Source: an uncultured Roseobacter sp.
GTDB taxonomy: Bacteria > Pseudomonadota > Alphaproteobacteria > Rhodobacterales > Rhodobacteraceae
DNA length: 64,000 bases
Reading direction: 5' to 3'
Assembly (NCBI RefSeq): GCF_947492555.1
Contig: NZ_CANLNE010000001.1
Span: 1,302,001-1,366,000, forward strand
The position numbers and the translations under genes are program-made. Of the stretch, positions 43,469-54,015 are shown piece after piece (the stretch's first letter is position 1; each line of letters begins with the position of its first letter). The notes below the pieces were generated by a model, which was given only the letters and a program-made list of their open reading frames with translations, was not told where the DNA came from and searched no databases.

Positions 43469-44212
43469 TCAGGTCAGATACCCGCCATCGCTGTCATCCC
43501 CTGCTTCGGTCAGCAGCCGGTCCATATCCGGTATGCTGATCTTCCGCTTGCCGCTGAGCGAGATGATCCCGTCGCGTTTGAGCGCAGAGATCTGGCGGCT
43601 GACGGTCTCCAGCGTAAGCCCGAGGTAGTCAGCCATCGCTTCGCGTGTCAGGGGAAGATCAAAGACCAGTTCCTTGCCGGGCGGTGCCGACCCGAGCAGC
43701 GCATCCCGCCGCGCGATGATCGACAGCAGGCTGGCGATTTTTTCCCGCGCGGTCTTGCGGCCCAGAACCAGCATCCATTCCCGCGCCGCATCCAACTCGT
43801 CCAGGGTCATTTCCAGCAGGCGATGCGCCACATGGGGTGTGGTATCGATCATCTTTTCAAACGGTTTACGCCTGAAGCAACACATCGTCAGATCGGTTGT
43901 CGCGGTGACCGTGTAGGCCGCCACACCGCGCCCCGGACGCCCCACGAAATCCGACGGCAGCAGCAGGCCTACCATCTGCGTGCGCCCATCCTCCATCGTC
44001 TGGGTCAGGGTCGCCACGCCAGACACCACGGAAGCCACGAAATCCATATGGTCGCCAGCCCACATCACCGGCTGCCCGGCGCTGAAGCTGCGGTAGTATT
44101 TGATGTCCTCCAGCAGCTCCAGCTCTTCGCTGTCGCATTTGGCACAGACCGCACGATGCCGGATCGGGCAGTCGGTACAATTCTTGAAGGCAGGGGCAAC
44201 CACCTGCTGCAT
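43469..44212 (-). CDS. fnrL: Crp/Fnr family oxygen regulator FnrL
   Basis: A 247-residue FNR homologue. The N-terminal cysteines CTDCPIRHRAVCAKC (residues 12-26) and a later Cys pair in LTMCCFRRKPF supply ligands for an oxygen-labile [4Fe-4S] cluster. A cyclic-nucleotide-type beta barrel is followed by the HTH (LPLTREAMADYLGLTLETVS) with the E-x-x-S-R recognition helix of FNR. It activates low-oxygen genes such as ccoN and hemN; an FNR box 18 bp upstream of its start suggests autoregulation. Divergent from hemN. Confidence 0.95.
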   Translation of the reverse strand: MQQVVAPAFKNCTDCPIRHRAVCAKCDSEELELLEDIKYYRSFSAGQPVMWAGDHMDFVASVVSGVATLTQTMEDGRTQMVGLLLPSDFVGRPGRGVAAYTVTATTDLTMCCFRRKPFEKMIDTTPHVAHRLLEMTLDELDAAREWMLVLGRKTAREKIASLLSIIARRDALLGSAPPGKELVFDLPLTREAMADYLGLTLETVSRQISALKRDGIISLSGKRKISIPDMDRLLTEAGDDSDGGYLT

Positions 44213-44229
44213 TTTGAAAGCTCCATTTT

Positions 44230-44243
44230 TTGATCTGTGTCAA
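44230..44243. promoter_or_regulatory. FNR/FnrL box between fnrL and hemN
   Basis: TTGATCTGTGTCAA differs from TTGAT-N4-ATCAA in one base. It is 35 bp upstream of the hemN start and 18 bp upstream of fnrL, suiting control of hemN and repression or autocontrol of fnrL. Confidence 0.8.
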
Positions 44244-44277
44244 GGAACGACGACACGGCGCACTTTATTGGAACAGT

Positions 44278-45633
44278 ATGCACATGACATCCAAATTAGC
44301 CAAGCTGGGGCTTTTTGACGCGATGGTTCCGCGTTATACGAGCTACCCAACCGCGCCCCAGTTCAAGCCCACGACCGGCAGTGGGCATATGCAGGAGTGG
44401 GTGCAGGCGGTGCCGCCGGGCAGTCAGATTTCGCTCTATCTGCACATTCCGTTTTGCCGCAGGCTGTGCTGGTTCTGTGCCTGCCGGACGCAAGGCACGC
44501 AGACGCTGTCGCCGGTGGCAAGCTATCTGGACACGCTGATACAGGAAATCACCATGCTCGGCCGCTGGCTGCCGGAGGGTATCACGCTGAGCCGTATGCA
44601 TTGGGGCGGCGGCACACCAACGCTGCTCTCCCCCGAGATGATCGGCGAGTTGTCCGGTGCAGTTGCAGATATTGCCCCCTTGGCGCGCACTGCAGAGTTT
44701 TCCGTCGAGATCGATCCCAATGAAATAGATGCCGCGCGCGTCGATGCGCTGGCCAGGGCGGGGATGACCCGTGCCTCCATCGGCGTGCAGGATTTCGATC
44801 CGGAGGTGCAAAGCACGATCGGCCGCATTCAGGGATTCGAGATCACCCGCGACGCGGCGGAAATGCTGCGCGGGGCCAGCATCACCTCTCTCAATGCCGA
44901 CATCCTCTTTGGGCTGCCGCATCAGGATGAGGCACGCATTGCCGATTCCGTGCAGAAACTGCTGACGTTGAATCCAGACCGTGTCGCCCTTTACGGCTAT
45001 GCGCATGTGCCTTGGATGGCACGGCGGCAATCAATGATCCCCAGCGACGCCCTGCCCGCGCCGGAAAAGCGGCTGAAACTCTTTGATACCGCACGGCGCT
45101 TGTTTGACTGGGACGGGTACACTCAGATCGGGATCGATCACTTTGCAGCGCCGCACGACACGCTCGCCATTGCGGCGCGCTCCGGGCGGCTGCGGCGAAA
45201 CTTCCAGGGCTATACGGACGACCCGGCGGATGTGCTGATCGGGCTCGGGGCCTCCGCGATTTCGCGTTTTCCACAAGGATACGCGCAGAACGCCCCGGCT
45301 ACGTCCGCCTATGCAAAGGCGATCCAGCAAGGGCATTTCTCCACCACGCGCGGGCATGCGTTCGCGGGTGACGATCTGCTGCGGGCGCGGATCATCGAGG
45401 CGCTGATGTGCGATTTCGAAGTAAGCCTGATCGACATCACCACCCGCTTCCCGGGGTCAGGCGCACGCGTCACCGCCTTGCTGCGCGAGGCAGCAGAGCG
45501 TTTTGACGACATGGTGCAGATCAGTGAGACCGGCCTGCGTATTCGCCCCGAAGGGAAACCGCTGACCCGGATCATTGCCCGGCATTTCGATGCCTATGAC
45601 ATGTCGGGCGCGGGGCACGCGTCGGCCATCTGA
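44278..45633 (+). CDS. hemN: Oxygen-independent coproporphyrinogen III dehydrogenase
   Basis: A radical-SAM enzyme of about 451 residues that decarboxylates coproporphyrinogen III without oxygen. The cluster motif CxxxCxxC is in HIPFCRRLCWFCACRT, and PRYTSYPTAPQFKPTTGSG precedes it; MHWGGGTPTLLSPEMIGEL is the SAM glycine-rich motif. Starts at 44278 and 44284 are both possible; the longer open frame begins inside the FNR box and is unlikely. Hem N is divergent from fnrL and under its likely control. Confidence 0.95.
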   Translation: MHMTSKLAKLGLFDAMVPRYTSYPTAPQFKPTTGSGHMQEWVQAVPPGSQISLYLHIPFCRRLCWFCACRTQGTQTLSPVASYLDTLIQEITMLGRWLPEGITLSRMHWGGGTPTLLSPEMIGELSGAVADIAPLARTAEFSVEIDPNEIDAARVDALARAGMTRASIGVQDFDPEVQSTIGRIQGFEITRDAAEMLRGASITSLNADILFGLPHQDEARIADSVQKLLTLNPDRVALYGYAHVPWMARRQSMIPSDALPAPEKRLKLFDTARRLFDWDGYTQIGIDHFAAPHDTLAIAARSGRLRRNFQGYTDDPADVLIGLGASAISRFPQGYAQNAPATSAYAKAIQQGHFSTTRGHAFAGDDLLRARIIEALMCDFEVSLIDITTRFPGSGARVTALLREAAERFDDMVQISETGLRIRPEGKPLTRIIARHFDAYDMSGAGHASAI

Positions 45634-45640
45634 GAATAGC

Positions 45641-45665
45641 GGTGGCCCAAGGCCCACCCTACCTG
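45641..45665. repeat. Second copy of the dispersed palindromic repeat
   Basis: A 25-bp sequence containing GGCCCACCCTACCTG matches the left arm of the repeat at 17653-17678 with only one A fewer. It lies between the convergent hemN and yejF genes. Internal GGTGG/CCACC pairing would form a small hairpin. Confidence 0.6.
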
Positions 45666-45691
45666 CTGCCTCGCGGTGGTCCTTCCGCAGC

Positions 45692-47272
45692 TTAGGTCGT
45701 CGCTTGCAGCAGCGTTTGTGTGTAGCTGTGTTGCGGTCGGTCGAAGACTGCGTCGACATCGCCAGTCTCGATGACATCGCCACGCTTCATCACCATGACC
45801 TGATGCGACATGGCCCGCACGACCTTCAGATCATGCGAGATGAATATATAGGCCAGCCCGTATTTTGCCTGAAGATCGCGCAGCAGATCCACGATCTGGA
45901 CCTGCACCGTCATATCCAGCGCCGAGGTCGGCTCATCCAGCACCAGCAGCCGGGGCCGCAGCACCATGGCGCGGGCAATGGCAATCCGCTGGCGTTGCCC
46001 GCCGGAGAACTCATGCGGGTAGCGGTCCATGGTTGCGGGATCGAGACCAACCTCCACCATGACCTCGCGCACCAGATCGCGCGGATCACGGTCCGCATCG
46101 ACCTTGTGAATGCCCAGCCCTTCGGAGATGATCTGCGCGCAGGTCATACGGGGCGAGAGCGACCCGTAGGGGTCCTGAAATACGATCTGCATGTCCTTGC
46201 GCAGCCCGCGCAGTTCCCGTGTCGACCACTTGCGCACGTCCTGCCCCATGAAGACGATCTGCCCTTCGGAGGCGATGAGCCGCATCACCGCCAGCGCCAG
46301 CGTTGTCTTGCCAGACCCGCTTTCGCCCACGATGCCGATGGTTTCGCCCGCCCGCACCGACAGGCTCGCGTCGTTCACGGCCTTCACATGGCCCACCGTG
46401 CGGCGCAGCAGACCCGCGTGGATCGGGAACCAGATTTTCAGATTGTCGGTTTTTGCGACAACCTCGGCGGTCTCCGGCACGGGCGCAGGGGTGCCCGATG
46501 GCTCAGCACTCAGAAGCTTGATGGTGTAGGGGTGCTGCGGCGCATCAAAGATCTCACGCGCGGGCCCTGTTTCCACGATTTCGCCGTGCTGCATGACGCA
46601 GACCCGGTCCGCGATCCGCCGCACGATGCCGAGGTCATGGGTGATGAACAAAAGCCCCATGCCCAGCCGGTCCTTGAGCTCTTTGAGCAGGTCGAGAATC
46701 TGCGCCTGGATGGTGACATCGAGCGCCGTGGTCGGCTCGTCCGCGATCAGCACGTCCGGCTCATTGGCCAGCGCCATGGCGATCATCACGCGCTGCCGCT
46801 GCCCGCCCGAGAGTTGATGCGGATAGCTGCCGATCCGGCTTTCAGCGTCCTGAATGCCGACCTGGTCCAGCAGTTCGAGAATACGGGCCCGGGCAGCGGC
46901 ACCGGCCAGCCCCTGATGCAGGGCGAGGCTCTCTGCCAGTTGCTTTTCAATGGTGTGCAGCGGGTTGAGCGACGTCATCGGCTCTTGAAAGATGAAGCTG
47001 ATGTCATTGCCGCGCACCTTGCGCAGTTGCGCCTCACTGGCACCGATCATCTGCTGGCCTTCATAGGTGACAGATCCGGAGACCTCTGCGCTGTCGCCCA
47101 GCAAGGATACGGTTGAGAGCGCCGAGACGGATTTGCCTGAGCCGGATTCACCCACCAGCGCAACGGTCTCCCCACGTTCCACCGAGAAGCTCACACCCTT
47201 CACGGCTTCGGTGACCTGTCCGTCCTGCCGGAACCCGACCCGCAGGTCTTTCACCTCCAGAAGTGCACTCAT
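45692..47272 (-). CDS. yejF: Oligopeptide/microcin C-type ABC transporter ATP-binding protein (YejF-like, two ATPase domains)
   Basis: A 526-residue protein with two complete ABC ATPases. Walker A motifs are [10 protein letters not shown] (about residue 36) and [10 protein letters not shown] (about 314); signature motifs are [12 protein letters not shown] and [12 protein letters not shown]; each has its Walker B. The domain order and length fit YejF, which powers a peptide importer with YejABE. Overlaps yejE by 4 bp. Confidence 0.93.
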   Translation of the reverse strand: MSALLEVKDLRVGFRQDGQVTEAVKGVSFSVERGETVALVGESGSGKSVSALSTVSLLGDSAEVSGSVTYEGQQMIGASEAQLRKVRGNDISFIFQEPMTSLNPLHTIEKQLAESLALHQGLAGAAARARILELLDQVGIQDAESRIGSYPHQLSGGQRQRVMIAMALANEPDVLIADEPTTALDVTIQAQILDLLKELKDRLGMGLLFITHDLGIVRRIADRVCVMQHGEIVETGPAREIFDAPQHPYTIKLLSAEPSGTPAPVPETAEVVAKTDNLKIWFPIHAGLLRRTVGHVKAVNDASLSVRAGETIGIVGESGSGKTTLALAVMRLIASEGQIVFMGQDVRKWSTRELRGLRKDMQIVFQDPYGSLSPRMTCAQIISEGLGIHKVDADRDPRDLVREVMVEVGLDPATMDRYPHEFSGGQRQRIAIARAMVLRPRLLVLDEPTSALDMTVQVQIVDLLRDLQAKYGLAYIFISHDLKVVRAMSHQVMVMKRGDVIETGDVDAVFDRPQHSYTQTLLQATT

Positions 47273-48375
47273 GAAAAGGTCTTTCTGGGGTCAAAGGCAT
47301 CACGGATGCCTTCGAAGATGAAAACAAGAAGCGAGAGCATGATGGCGAAGGTGAAGAAAGCCGTGAAGGCCAGCCAGGGCGCTTGCAGGTTCTGTTTCGC
47401 CTGCAGGGTGAGCTCACCCAGCGAGGGCGCCGAAGACGGCAGGCCAAAGCCCAGAAAATCAAGGATCGCCAGTGTCGAGATCGTCCCGGTGATGATGAAG
47501 GGCAGCATTGTCAGCATCGCGACCATGGCGTTAGGCAGCATGTGGCGGAACATGATCGTGACGTTCGACACCCCCAAGGCGCGCGCGGCCCGGACGTATT
47601 CCAGATTGCGGGCGCGCAGGAATTCGGCGCGCACAACGCCCACCAGCGATGTCCAGCTGAAGAGCACCAGCAGGATGACCAGCAGCCAGAAACTTCGGCC
47701 CAGAATGGCGAACATGATGATGATCACATAGAGCGAGGGGGTAGACGACCAGATTTCAATGATGCGCTGAAAGATGAGATCGGTCTTGCCGCCGAAAAAC
47801 CCCTGGACCGCGCCTGCGAATATCCCGATCAGGCTCGCGGCACCGGTGACAATCAGCGTGAACAGGATCGACAGGCGAAACCCGTGGATGACCCGCGCCA
47901 GCACATCGCGCTTGGTGCCATCGGTGCCCAGCAGGTTTTCCCCATTGGGCGGCAGCGGCGCTGCACCCGGTCTGTCGACCGCGGTGTTGAAGGAATAGGG
48001 GATCAGCGGCCAGATGGCCCAGCCCTTTTCGATGCTCTCGCCATCGACGACGCCGTCCTGCGCGTCCTCGAAGTACCCTTCGGGATCATCGAAACACAGA
48101 TCAAGACCGCCGGTTTCAATCAGGCATTTCACCTCTGGATCGCGATAGACCGCCTCGGTCTGGAAATCGCCACCAAACTCTGTTTCGGGGTAGAAATTCC
48201 AGATCGGCGTATAGTAGCTCCCGCGATACTGCACGAGGATGGGTTTGTCATAGGCCACGAATTCGGCCATCAGCGAGATGCCAAAAAGCAGCGCGAAAAT
48301 CCACAGCGACCAATAGGCCCGCTTGTTCCGCTTGAAATTGCGCCAGCGGCGTTGGTTGAGGGGGGACAGAGCCAT
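47269..48375 (-). CDS. yejE: Peptide ABC transporter permease (YejE-like)
   Basis: A 368-residue permease with an N-terminal span, a large periplasmic insertion (about 60-140, acidic) and five further spans. The EAA loop is AARALGVSNVTIMFRHMLPN. The periplasmic insertion and RRWRNFKRNKRAYWSLWIF start are typical of YejE. It overlaps yejB by 1 bp and yejF by 4 bp. Confidence 0.92.
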   Translation of the reverse strand: MALSPLNQRRWRNFKRNKRAYWSLWIFALLFGISLMAEFVAYDKPILVQYRGSYYTPIWNFYPETEFGGDFQTEAVYRDPEVKCLIETGGLDLCFDDPEGYFEDAQDGVVDGESIEKGWAIWPLIPYSFNTAVDRPGAAPLPPNGENLLGTDGTKRDVLARVIHGFRLSILFTLIVTGAASLIGIFAGAVQGFFGGKTDLIFQRIIEIWSSTPSLYVIIIMFAILGRSFWLLVILLVLFSWTSLVGVVRAEFLRARNLEYVRAARALGVSNVTIMFRHMLPNAMVAMLTMLPFIITGTISTLAILDFLGFGLPSSAPSLGELTLQAKQNLQAPWLAFTAFFTFAIMLSLLVFIFEGIRDAFDPRKTFS

Positions 48376-49469
48376 CAGCCTTCCCTCCGCTCAAAATCGA
48401 TCCGCGGATCGACCAACACATACATCAGGTCCGACAGGATGCCCACGATCAGGCCGATCAGCCCAAAGATGAAAAGCGTGCCGAAGACCACCGGGTAATC
48501 GCGCGCCACCGCCGCCTCGAAGCCGAGGCGGCCAAGGCCATCGAGGCTGAAAATCGTCTCGATGATCAGCGAGCCACCAAAGAACACGCCGATGAAGACC
48601 GCCGGGAAGCCCGCAATCACGATCAGCATGGCGTTGCGGAACACGTGGCCATAAAGCACGCGGCGTTCGGCCAGCCCCTTGGCGCGGGCGGTGATCACGT
48701 ATTGCTTTTTGATCTCGTCGAGAAAGCTGTTCTTGGTCAGCAGCGTCAGCGTGGCAAAGGCCGAGATGGTCGAGGCCAGCACGGGCAGCGTGATGTGCCA
48801 GAAGTAATCCGCCACCTTGCCCAGCGGGCTGAGTTGATCAAAGTTATCCGACGTCAGGCCCCGCAGCGGGAAGATCTGCCAGTAGGACCCCCCGGCAAAG
48901 AGCACCAGCAGCAGGATGGCGAAGAGAAATCCCGGGATCGCATAGGCCGCGATGATGGCACCGGAGGTCCATGTGTCAAAGCTGGTGCCATCCTTGACCG
49001 CCTTGCGAATGCCCAGCGGGATCGACACCAGATAGGCAATCAGCGTGGACCAGAGGCCCAGCGTGATCGAGACCGGCAGCTTTTCCTTGATCAGATCAAT
49101 GACCGAAATGGATCGGAAATAGCTCTCTCCGAAATCGAACCGGGCGTAGTTCCAAAGCATGTTCAGAAACCGTTCCACCGGAGGTTTGTCGAACCCGAAC
49201 TCTTTTTCCAGTTCTGCAATGAACTCTGGCGGCAATCCCCGCGCACCAATGTACTCACTCTCGTTTGTGGTGGTGCTAAGTTCATCCGCCCCGGCGTCGT
49301 TGTTGGTCCCGGCAAAGCCGCCAAAGACATCGCCACCGCCCTGTGCACGGGCAATCGCCTGCTCCACCGGCCCCCCGGGGACAAACTGCACCAATGCAAA
49401 ATTGATCAGCATGATCCCGAGCAGCGTCGGAATGATCAGCAGCAATCGTCGGACAATATAGGCGCCCAT
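48375..49469 (-). CDS. yejB: Peptide ABC transporter permease (YejB-like)
   Basis: A 364-residue permease of the OppB type starting [20 protein letters not shown], with a periplasmic insertion ([20 protein letters not shown] region) before the second span and the EAA loop [20 protein letters not shown]. Six spans. 7 bp downstream of yejA. Confidence 0.92.
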   Translation of the reverse strand: MGAYIVRRLLLIIPTLLGIMLINFALVQFVPGGPVEQAIARAQGGGDVFGGFAGTNNDAGADELSTTTNESEYIGARGLPPEFIAELEKEFGFDKPPVERFLNMLWNYARFDFGESYFRSISVIDLIKEKLPVSITLGLWSTLIAYLVSIPLGIRKAVKDGTSFDTWTSGAIIAAYAIPGFLFAILLLVLFAGGSYWQIFPLRGLTSDNFDQLSPLGKVADYFWHITLPVLASTISAFATLTLLTKNSFLDEIKKQYVITARAKGLAERRVLYGHVFRNAMLIVIAGFPAVFIGVFFGGSLIIETIFSLDGLGRLGFEAAVARDYPVVFGTLFIFGLIGLIVGILSDLMYVLVDPRIDFERREG

Positions 49470-49476
49470 ACAGCGG

Positions 49477-51408
49477 TTACCTCAGCGCCCCGGCATCACG
49501 CAAGGCATCCGCCTTGTCCTGATTATACCACCAGAAATCGAGCTGCCCCAACGCGTAAGGCGGAATATTCTCGGGATGCTCATACTGATCGTAATATGCC
49601 ACCCAGTGATCGGGATTATACCACAGGGGGATCATGAAGAATTCATGTCTCAACGCACGATCCAGCGCCATGACCGCGGCCTTTTCCTCTTCGCGGGTCA
49701 CCACCTGCAAGGATCTGTCAATGATGGCATCGACCAGAGGGCTGGCCAAGCCGGCAGGGTTGAAAAGCGAAAACTCGGCGGCTTCGGATCCATAGAATTG
49801 GGGCAGACCCGTTCCCGTCCCCAAAAACGCAGCGTATTGATCAAAAACCAGATCATAATCACGGTCTCGTTCGCGAGAGGTATATTGCGCGGGGTCCACG
49901 ATTTCGAGCGTTATGTCGATACCAAGCTTTCGAACATTGGCGACGAAATTCTCCATCACCGCTTTGCCCGTAGCCGAAGACGACCCGCTGAGCAGAAAAT
50001 TCAGCTTCAGGGGCTTGCCCGATGCGTCAGCACGTGTGCCGTTGTCACCGATGGTATAGCCCGCCTCATCCAGCAACTGCATGGCCCGACGTGCATTGCG
50101 CCTGTCGAAGACCCGGGAGGCATTCGACGTATGGGGCTGGCGCACGTCCTCGGTCAGCATCTCCGGTGGGACAAGATCGCCCAGTGACTGCAACAGCTCC
50201 AGTTCCAGCCCTTCCGGTTTCCCTTTTGCCTCGATGGGCGTTCCTTGTGAAAACGACGAGCGCTGCGAAAAAAGACCGTATTGAAGGCTCTCGTTGGTCC
50301 ATTCGAAGTTGAACGCCAACGCAATCGCCTCCCGTACACGCCTGTCTTTCAAGACGTCTTTTCCAAGGTTGAAGACAATCCCTGTTGGCACCGGAGGCGA
50401 CCCATCAGGCAACGGCTTTTTGACGACATGGCCCTGATCGACCTTTGGAAAATCGTATCCGGTGGCCCATTTGCGGCTGTCGCCTTCCGAGCGGAACGTA
50501 TATTCGCCCGCCTTGAACCCTTCGAACGCCGCTGTGTCGTCGCCGAAAATTTCCAGCCGGATGCGATCAAAATTGTTGCGGCCAACGTTGATCGGCAAAT
50601 CCTTTCCCCAGTAGTCCGGGTTGCGCTTGAGAACGATCCGTCTCGTCAGATCGACGCTTTCGATCACGTAAGGACCGGAGCCGGGCGGTGTCTCGATCCA
50701 GGTTTCATCCAACCTATTGCCGGTCTCATCAAACCATTTCTTTTGCCACACAGTGGTATTGCCGACCTGCTCAATCAGGCTCCGGCGCGAAATACCATCG
50801 GCGAAGTAGAACTTGACGGTATGGTCGTCGATCGCCTCGACTTTCGGGATGCGTTTTTTCACCGCCTCACGAAAAGATCTGAGGCCCTGATCCAGGATCA
50901 GATTGTGGCTGAAAACGACATCATGCGCAGTGACGGGTGTTCCATCCGAAAACCGCGCCTCGGGGCGCATGCGGAAAATAACCCATTCGCGGCCCTTGGG
51001 GTACTCCACACTCTCGCACAAGAGGCAGTAATATTCGCTGTAAACATCCGCGGGCAGCGACACCTGACTTGGCGCTGACCCCAGCAGGCTCTCATAATGG
51101 AAAACCGAAAAGAGATGCGCCCGGCCCTTGCCGTTGTAAGGGTTCATCGAATCGAGTGTTCCCACAAAAGACAGTGAGATTTCGCCGCCCTTGGGCGCGT
51201 CAGGATTCACATAGTTGAAGTGATTGAAGTCCTTTGGATAGGTCAGCTCTCCGTAAAAGGAATAGCCATGGCTGACGATGGTTTCTTCCTCGGCGCGCAG
51301 GCTGCTGGTCCAGAAAAGCGCCAGCGTCAGGATCAGTAGGCCGATACTGAAATCGAGGGCGCGCGCCACCGCCGTACGTGTCTTCGCCTGAGCCTGTGGG
51401 GGTTTCAT
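49477..51408 (-). CDS. yejA: Peptide ABC transporter solute-binding protein (YejA-like)
   Basis: A 643-residue periplasmic binding protein (SBP_bac_5 class). The ATG at 51408 ([20 protein letters not shown]) is preceded by GGAGGATATGCCAG, and a signal peptide follows ([20 protein letters not shown]). Mature motifs include [20 protein letters not shown] and [19 protein letters not shown]. Length and gene order yejABEF fit importers of microcin C-like or cell-wall and defence peptides. Cargo is inferred. Confidence 0.92.
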   Translation of the reverse strand: MKPPQAQAKTRTAVARALDFSIGLLILTLALFWTSSLRAEEETIVSHGYSFYGELTYPKDFNHFNYVNPDAPKGGEISLSFVGTLDSMNPYNGKGRAHLFSVFHYESLLGSAPSQVSLPADVYSEYYCLLCESVEYPKGREWVIFRMRPEARFSDGTPVTAHDVVFSHNLILDQGLRSFREAVKKRIPKVEAIDDHTVKFYFADGISRRSLIEQVGNTTVWQKKWFDETGNRLDETWIETPPGSGPYVIESVDLTRRIVLKRNPDYWGKDLPINVGRNNFDRIRLEIFGDDTAAFEGFKAGEYTFRSEGDSRKWATGYDFPKVDQGHVVKKPLPDGSPPVPTGIVFNLGKDVLKDRRVREAIALAFNFEWTNESLQYGLFSQRSSFSQGTPIEAKGKPEGLELELLQSLGDLVPPEMLTEDVRQPHTSNASRVFDRRNARRAMQLLDEAGYTIGDNGTRADASGKPLKLNFLLSGSSSATGKAVMENFVANVRKLGIDITLEIVDPAQYTSRERDRDYDLVFDQYAAFLGTGTGLPQFYGSEAAEFSLFNPAGLASPLVDAIIDRSLQVVTREEEKAAVMALDRALRHEFFMIPLWYNPDHWVAYYDQYEHPENIPPYALGQLDFWWYNQDKADALRDAGALR

Positions 51409-51540
51409 CTGGCATATCCTCCGGTCTTGCGCCGTCTGTGTCGGCATCTGCGTCGTTAACCATGTAAGCTAACGGGACACCGCGCCAAGTTACAAGTTGC
51501 GAAAATGTGATCCGCAGTGCTCTGCCACCCTGAAACAACA

Positions 51541-51580
51541 AAAAAGCCGCCTGTTTCTGAACAAGCGGCTTTTTTGGTTA
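51541..51580. terminator. Terminator of the cytochrome c gene
   Basis: AAAAAAGCCGC and GCGGCTTTTTT pair across a 14-nt region that can extend the stem (CTGTT/AACAA). On the minus strand it ends in TTTTTTGTTG, just after the cytochrome c stop at 51595 and 130 bp before yejA, separating the two transcripts. Confidence 0.85.
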
Positions 51581-51594
51581 ATTAGTCGTTAAGA

Positions 51595-52098
51595 TCAGTT
51601 GTCGAGGCTGTCGAGATAGGCAATCAGATCAGCCCGCTCTTCCACTTTCCGCAAACCGGCAAAGCTCATCGACGTGCCCGGCGCATAGGAGGAAGGCTTT
51701 TCCAGGAAGCCGTTGAGATTTTCCGCTGTCCAGGCCCCGTCCATAGAAGCCAATGTATCGGAGTAGTTGAAGCCGCCCACTGCGCCCTTGTCACGTCCGA
51801 CAACGCCGTAGAGATGCGGGCCTGTGCCATTCTCGCCATCGGCCAGTTTGTGACAGGCCGAGCATTTGCGGAACACCTTGGCGCCGTCTTCAGGATCAGC
51901 TGCTGCGAGAACCGTTGCGAAGTCGACCTCCTCGACCTCCGCCACTTCTTCACCGCCTTCGACCTCGATCACGTAGGATGCCTCGCCATGGCTTTCCACA
52001 TGGTACAATTCTTCCGCAGCCCACTTACCTAGCAGAAACACGAGCAGCGCGCCGCAGATGCCACCGGCTGCTTTGGTGAAGGTCATTGTGTCGAACAT
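51595..52098 (-). CDS. Membrane-anchored cytochrome c (CycM / cytochrome cy type)
   Basis: A 167-residue class I cytochrome c. Residues about 10-28 form an uncleaved N-terminal anchor ([20 protein letters not shown]), followed by an acidic linker ([16 protein letters not shown]), a haem site CSACHK near 80 and an axial Met in [11 protein letters not shown]. This design is that of cytochrome cy/CycM, which carries electrons from the bc1 complex to cytochrome oxidases without diffusing. It would serve the cbb3 oxidase in this window among others. Confidence 0.9.
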   Translation of the reverse strand: MFDTMTFTKAAGGICGALLVFLLGKWAAEELYHVESHGEASYVIEVEGGEEVAEVEEVDFATVLAAADPEDGAKVFRKCSACHKLADGENGTGPHLYGVVGRDKGAVGGFNYSDTLASMDGAWTAENLNGFLEKPSSYAPGTSMSFAGLRKVEERADLIAYLDSLDN

Positions 52099-52217
52099 AC
52101 TCAGCGATCCGTTTCTATGGGTTTGGGCGGTATCTATTGCTTCACCTTACCGGTGGCAAGGTGTACTTACCGCGACCAATCGACCTCGCATAGAAGAAAA
52201 GAACCAAGGATCGCTTA

Positions 52218-53063
52218 ATGAGCACAGCATCGTCCGCCCGTATCGCCTTTCAGGGAGAGCTGGGGGCCTATAGCCACGAGGCCTGCCGCAGCGCCCGCCC
52301 CGACATGACACCGGTGCCCTGCGCGACGTTCGAAGATGCGGTAGATGCCGTGCGCTCAGGGGACGCCGAACTGGCGATGCTGCCGGTTGAGAACTCGACC
52401 TACGGACGCGTCGCCGACATTCATTCCCTGCTGCCCAAGTCCGGGCTGCACATCATCGAGGAAGCCTTTGTGCGCGTGCACATCAACCTGCTGGCCGTAC
52501 CGGGAACACCTATCGGGGAGATCAAGTCGGCAATGAGCCACACCGTTTTGTTGGGGCAGTGCAAGGAATTCCTCGCCCAGCACGGTATCTCGCGGGTAAC
52601 CGGCGCCGATACCGCAGGCTCTGCCAAAGAGGTCGCCACCGCCGGAGACCCCGCAATGGCCGCGCTTGCCAGCGAACTGGCGGCAGAGATCTATGGCCTT
52701 GATCTCCTGGCGCGTCACATCGAGGATGAGGGCAACAACACAACCCGTTTCCTGCTGATGTCTCCCGAGGCGGACCATAAACGCCGCGGCGCTCATGGCA
52801 TGATCACCAGCTTCGTTTTTGAGGTACGCAACATTCCTGCCGCGCTCTACAAGGCCATGGGCGGCTTTGCGACCAACGGAATCAACATGACCAAGCTGGA
52901 AAGCTATATGGTCGGCGGGTCCTTCACCGCCACGCAATTTTATGCCGATATCGAAGGGCACCCCGAGGATCCCGGCGTGCGGCGTGCGCTGGAAGAGTTG
53001 GATTACTTCACCAATATGATCGAGATTCTGGGTGTGTATCCGGCTGACCCTGGACGCAACTAG
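52218..53063 (+). CDS. pheA: Prephenate dehydratase
   Basis: A 281-residue monofunctional prephenate dehydratase (prephenate to phenylpyruvate, phenylalanine synthesis). The catalytic TRF motif is in DEGNNTTRFLLMS (about 175) and the N-terminus is IAFQGELGAYSHEACRSA. A C-terminal ACT domain (SFVFEVRNIPAALYKAMGGF, ESYMVGGSFTATQFYADIEG) should give phenylalanine feedback. No chorismate mutase domain. AAGGATCGCTTA precedes the ATG. Divergent from the cytochrome c gene. Confidence 0.95.
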   Translation: MSTASSARIAFQGELGAYSHEACRSARPDMTPVPCATFEDAVDAVRSGDAELAMLPVENSTYGRVADIHSLLPKSGLHIIEEAFVRVHINLLAVPGTPIGEIKSAMSHTVLLGQCKEFLAQHGISRVTGADTAGSAKEVATAGDPAMAALASELAAEIYGLDLLARHIEDEGNNTTRFLLMSPEADHKRRGAHGMITSFVFEVRNIPAALYKAMGGFATNGINMTKLESYMVGGSFTATQFYADIEGHPEDPGVRRALEELDYFTNMIEILGVYPADPGRN

Positions 53064-53077
53064 ATGCAGCGCGGAAA

Positions 53078-54004
53078 CTAGCTCAACGCCTGTACATCCC
53101 GCCGCATCTTGCCGATCAATGTCCAGTCGCGTGATCCATCCAGTACCGCCCGAGCCGACGCACTAACCTGCGCGCCCAGATTGTCGAACCACATCAACAA
53201 CGCTTCGCCGACGGCGAGTTTCTCGTTGATTTCGGAGATCTCGACCAAGGTTCCATCAGCGCCCAGATCGGTTAACTGAATGTCACAGGTCCCACGATTG
53301 AATGTCCGGTTGCGATCACTGGTGTCGGCGTGAAAATCATAGTGGAACCGCCGGAACGGGCTGCACTCCTTCACCTCAATCTGCAATTCAAGCACAGCGC
53401 TGCCGCCCAGGCCGATTTTCTGCACAAAATGCCCGGGCTCGCCCGGTTTGGGATCAAAGGCGCGCAGTGTTTTTGTGTAATATGCCCCTAAATCGTTCGG
53501 GTTTGGCACCAGCCGCGCCCAGACCTCTTCCGGTCTTTGGCGTGTTTTGAACTTCGAATTGAGACGCACGGCAAAGCCAAGGCCGGATTTCTGCCACCAC
53601 TGCCCGTAAATGATGTGGTGCAAGAGTGCGAAGAAAAAGAATACGGAACACGATAAAATCCAGTCCGGCAACCCATCCGTCACCCGGGAAAAGGATGATC
53701 GCTGCAGCACTGCCATGGCGAAAAAGACAAGCGCGCCAATTTCCATCACCACACGGAAACTGGGAAAAAGTGACACGCCGATGAACCCCAGCAGCCCGAT
53801 GATCAACATAAAGAGAGAGGTGATCAGCAAGTCTATGGCCAGTGTCGCGCCATCATCCACCGCGTTGAACTGCAAAAACCCCGCGAGCCCGAAGAACAGT
53901 GTACCAACGAGAACACGGCGATAATGGAGGCGGATTAGTGTCATCATGATAGCCAGAAAGCAGCGAAAGATGGTAAAGTCGCGACCGGCTTTGGGCAAAT
54001 CCAT
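53078..54004 (-). CDS. Membrane protein with C-terminal SRPBCC-like domain
   Basis: A 308-residue protein with four hydrophobic segments in the first 150 residues (RVLVGTLFFGLAGFLQF, IDLLITSLFMLIIGLLGFIG, VMEIGALVFFAMAVLQ, ILSCSVFFFFALLHHIIYG) and a soluble half (FKTRQRPEEVWARLVPNPND to the end) that resembles a START/SRPBCC ligand-binding fold: a strand-rich part and a final long helix. It follows the SRPBCC gene at 54016-54483 after 11 bp, so the pair is probably one operon. Function unknown. Confidence 0.7.
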   Translation of the reverse strand: MDLPKAGRDFTIFRCFLAIMMTLIRLHYRRVLVGTLFFGLAGFLQFNAVDDGATLAIDLLITSLFMLIIGLLGFIGVSLFPSFRVVMEIGALVFFAMAVLQRSSFSRVTDGLPDWILSCSVFFFFALLHHIIYGQWWQKSGLGFAVRLNSKFKTRQRPEEVWARLVPNPNDLGAYYTKTLRAFDPKPGEPGHFVQKIGLGGSAVLELQIEVKECSPFRRFHYDFHADTSDRNRTFNRGTCDIQLTDLGADGTLVEISEINEKLAVGEALLMWFDNLGAQVSASARAVLDGSRDWTLIGKMRRDVQALS

Positions 54005-54015
54005 GGTTAAGCCGG

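Noticed and set aside
45575-47116. A 513-codon plus-strand frame opposite yejF
   Set aside because: Antisense to a two-domain ABC ATPase with all motifs; rich in His and Gln, a usual shadow pattern.
51578-51592. TTAA-N7-TTAA, a perfect CtrA-type box
   Set aside because: It lies between the cytochrome c stop and its terminator, 170 bp upstream of yejA, with no cell-cycle gene near. A+T-rich terminator DNA can give this by chance.
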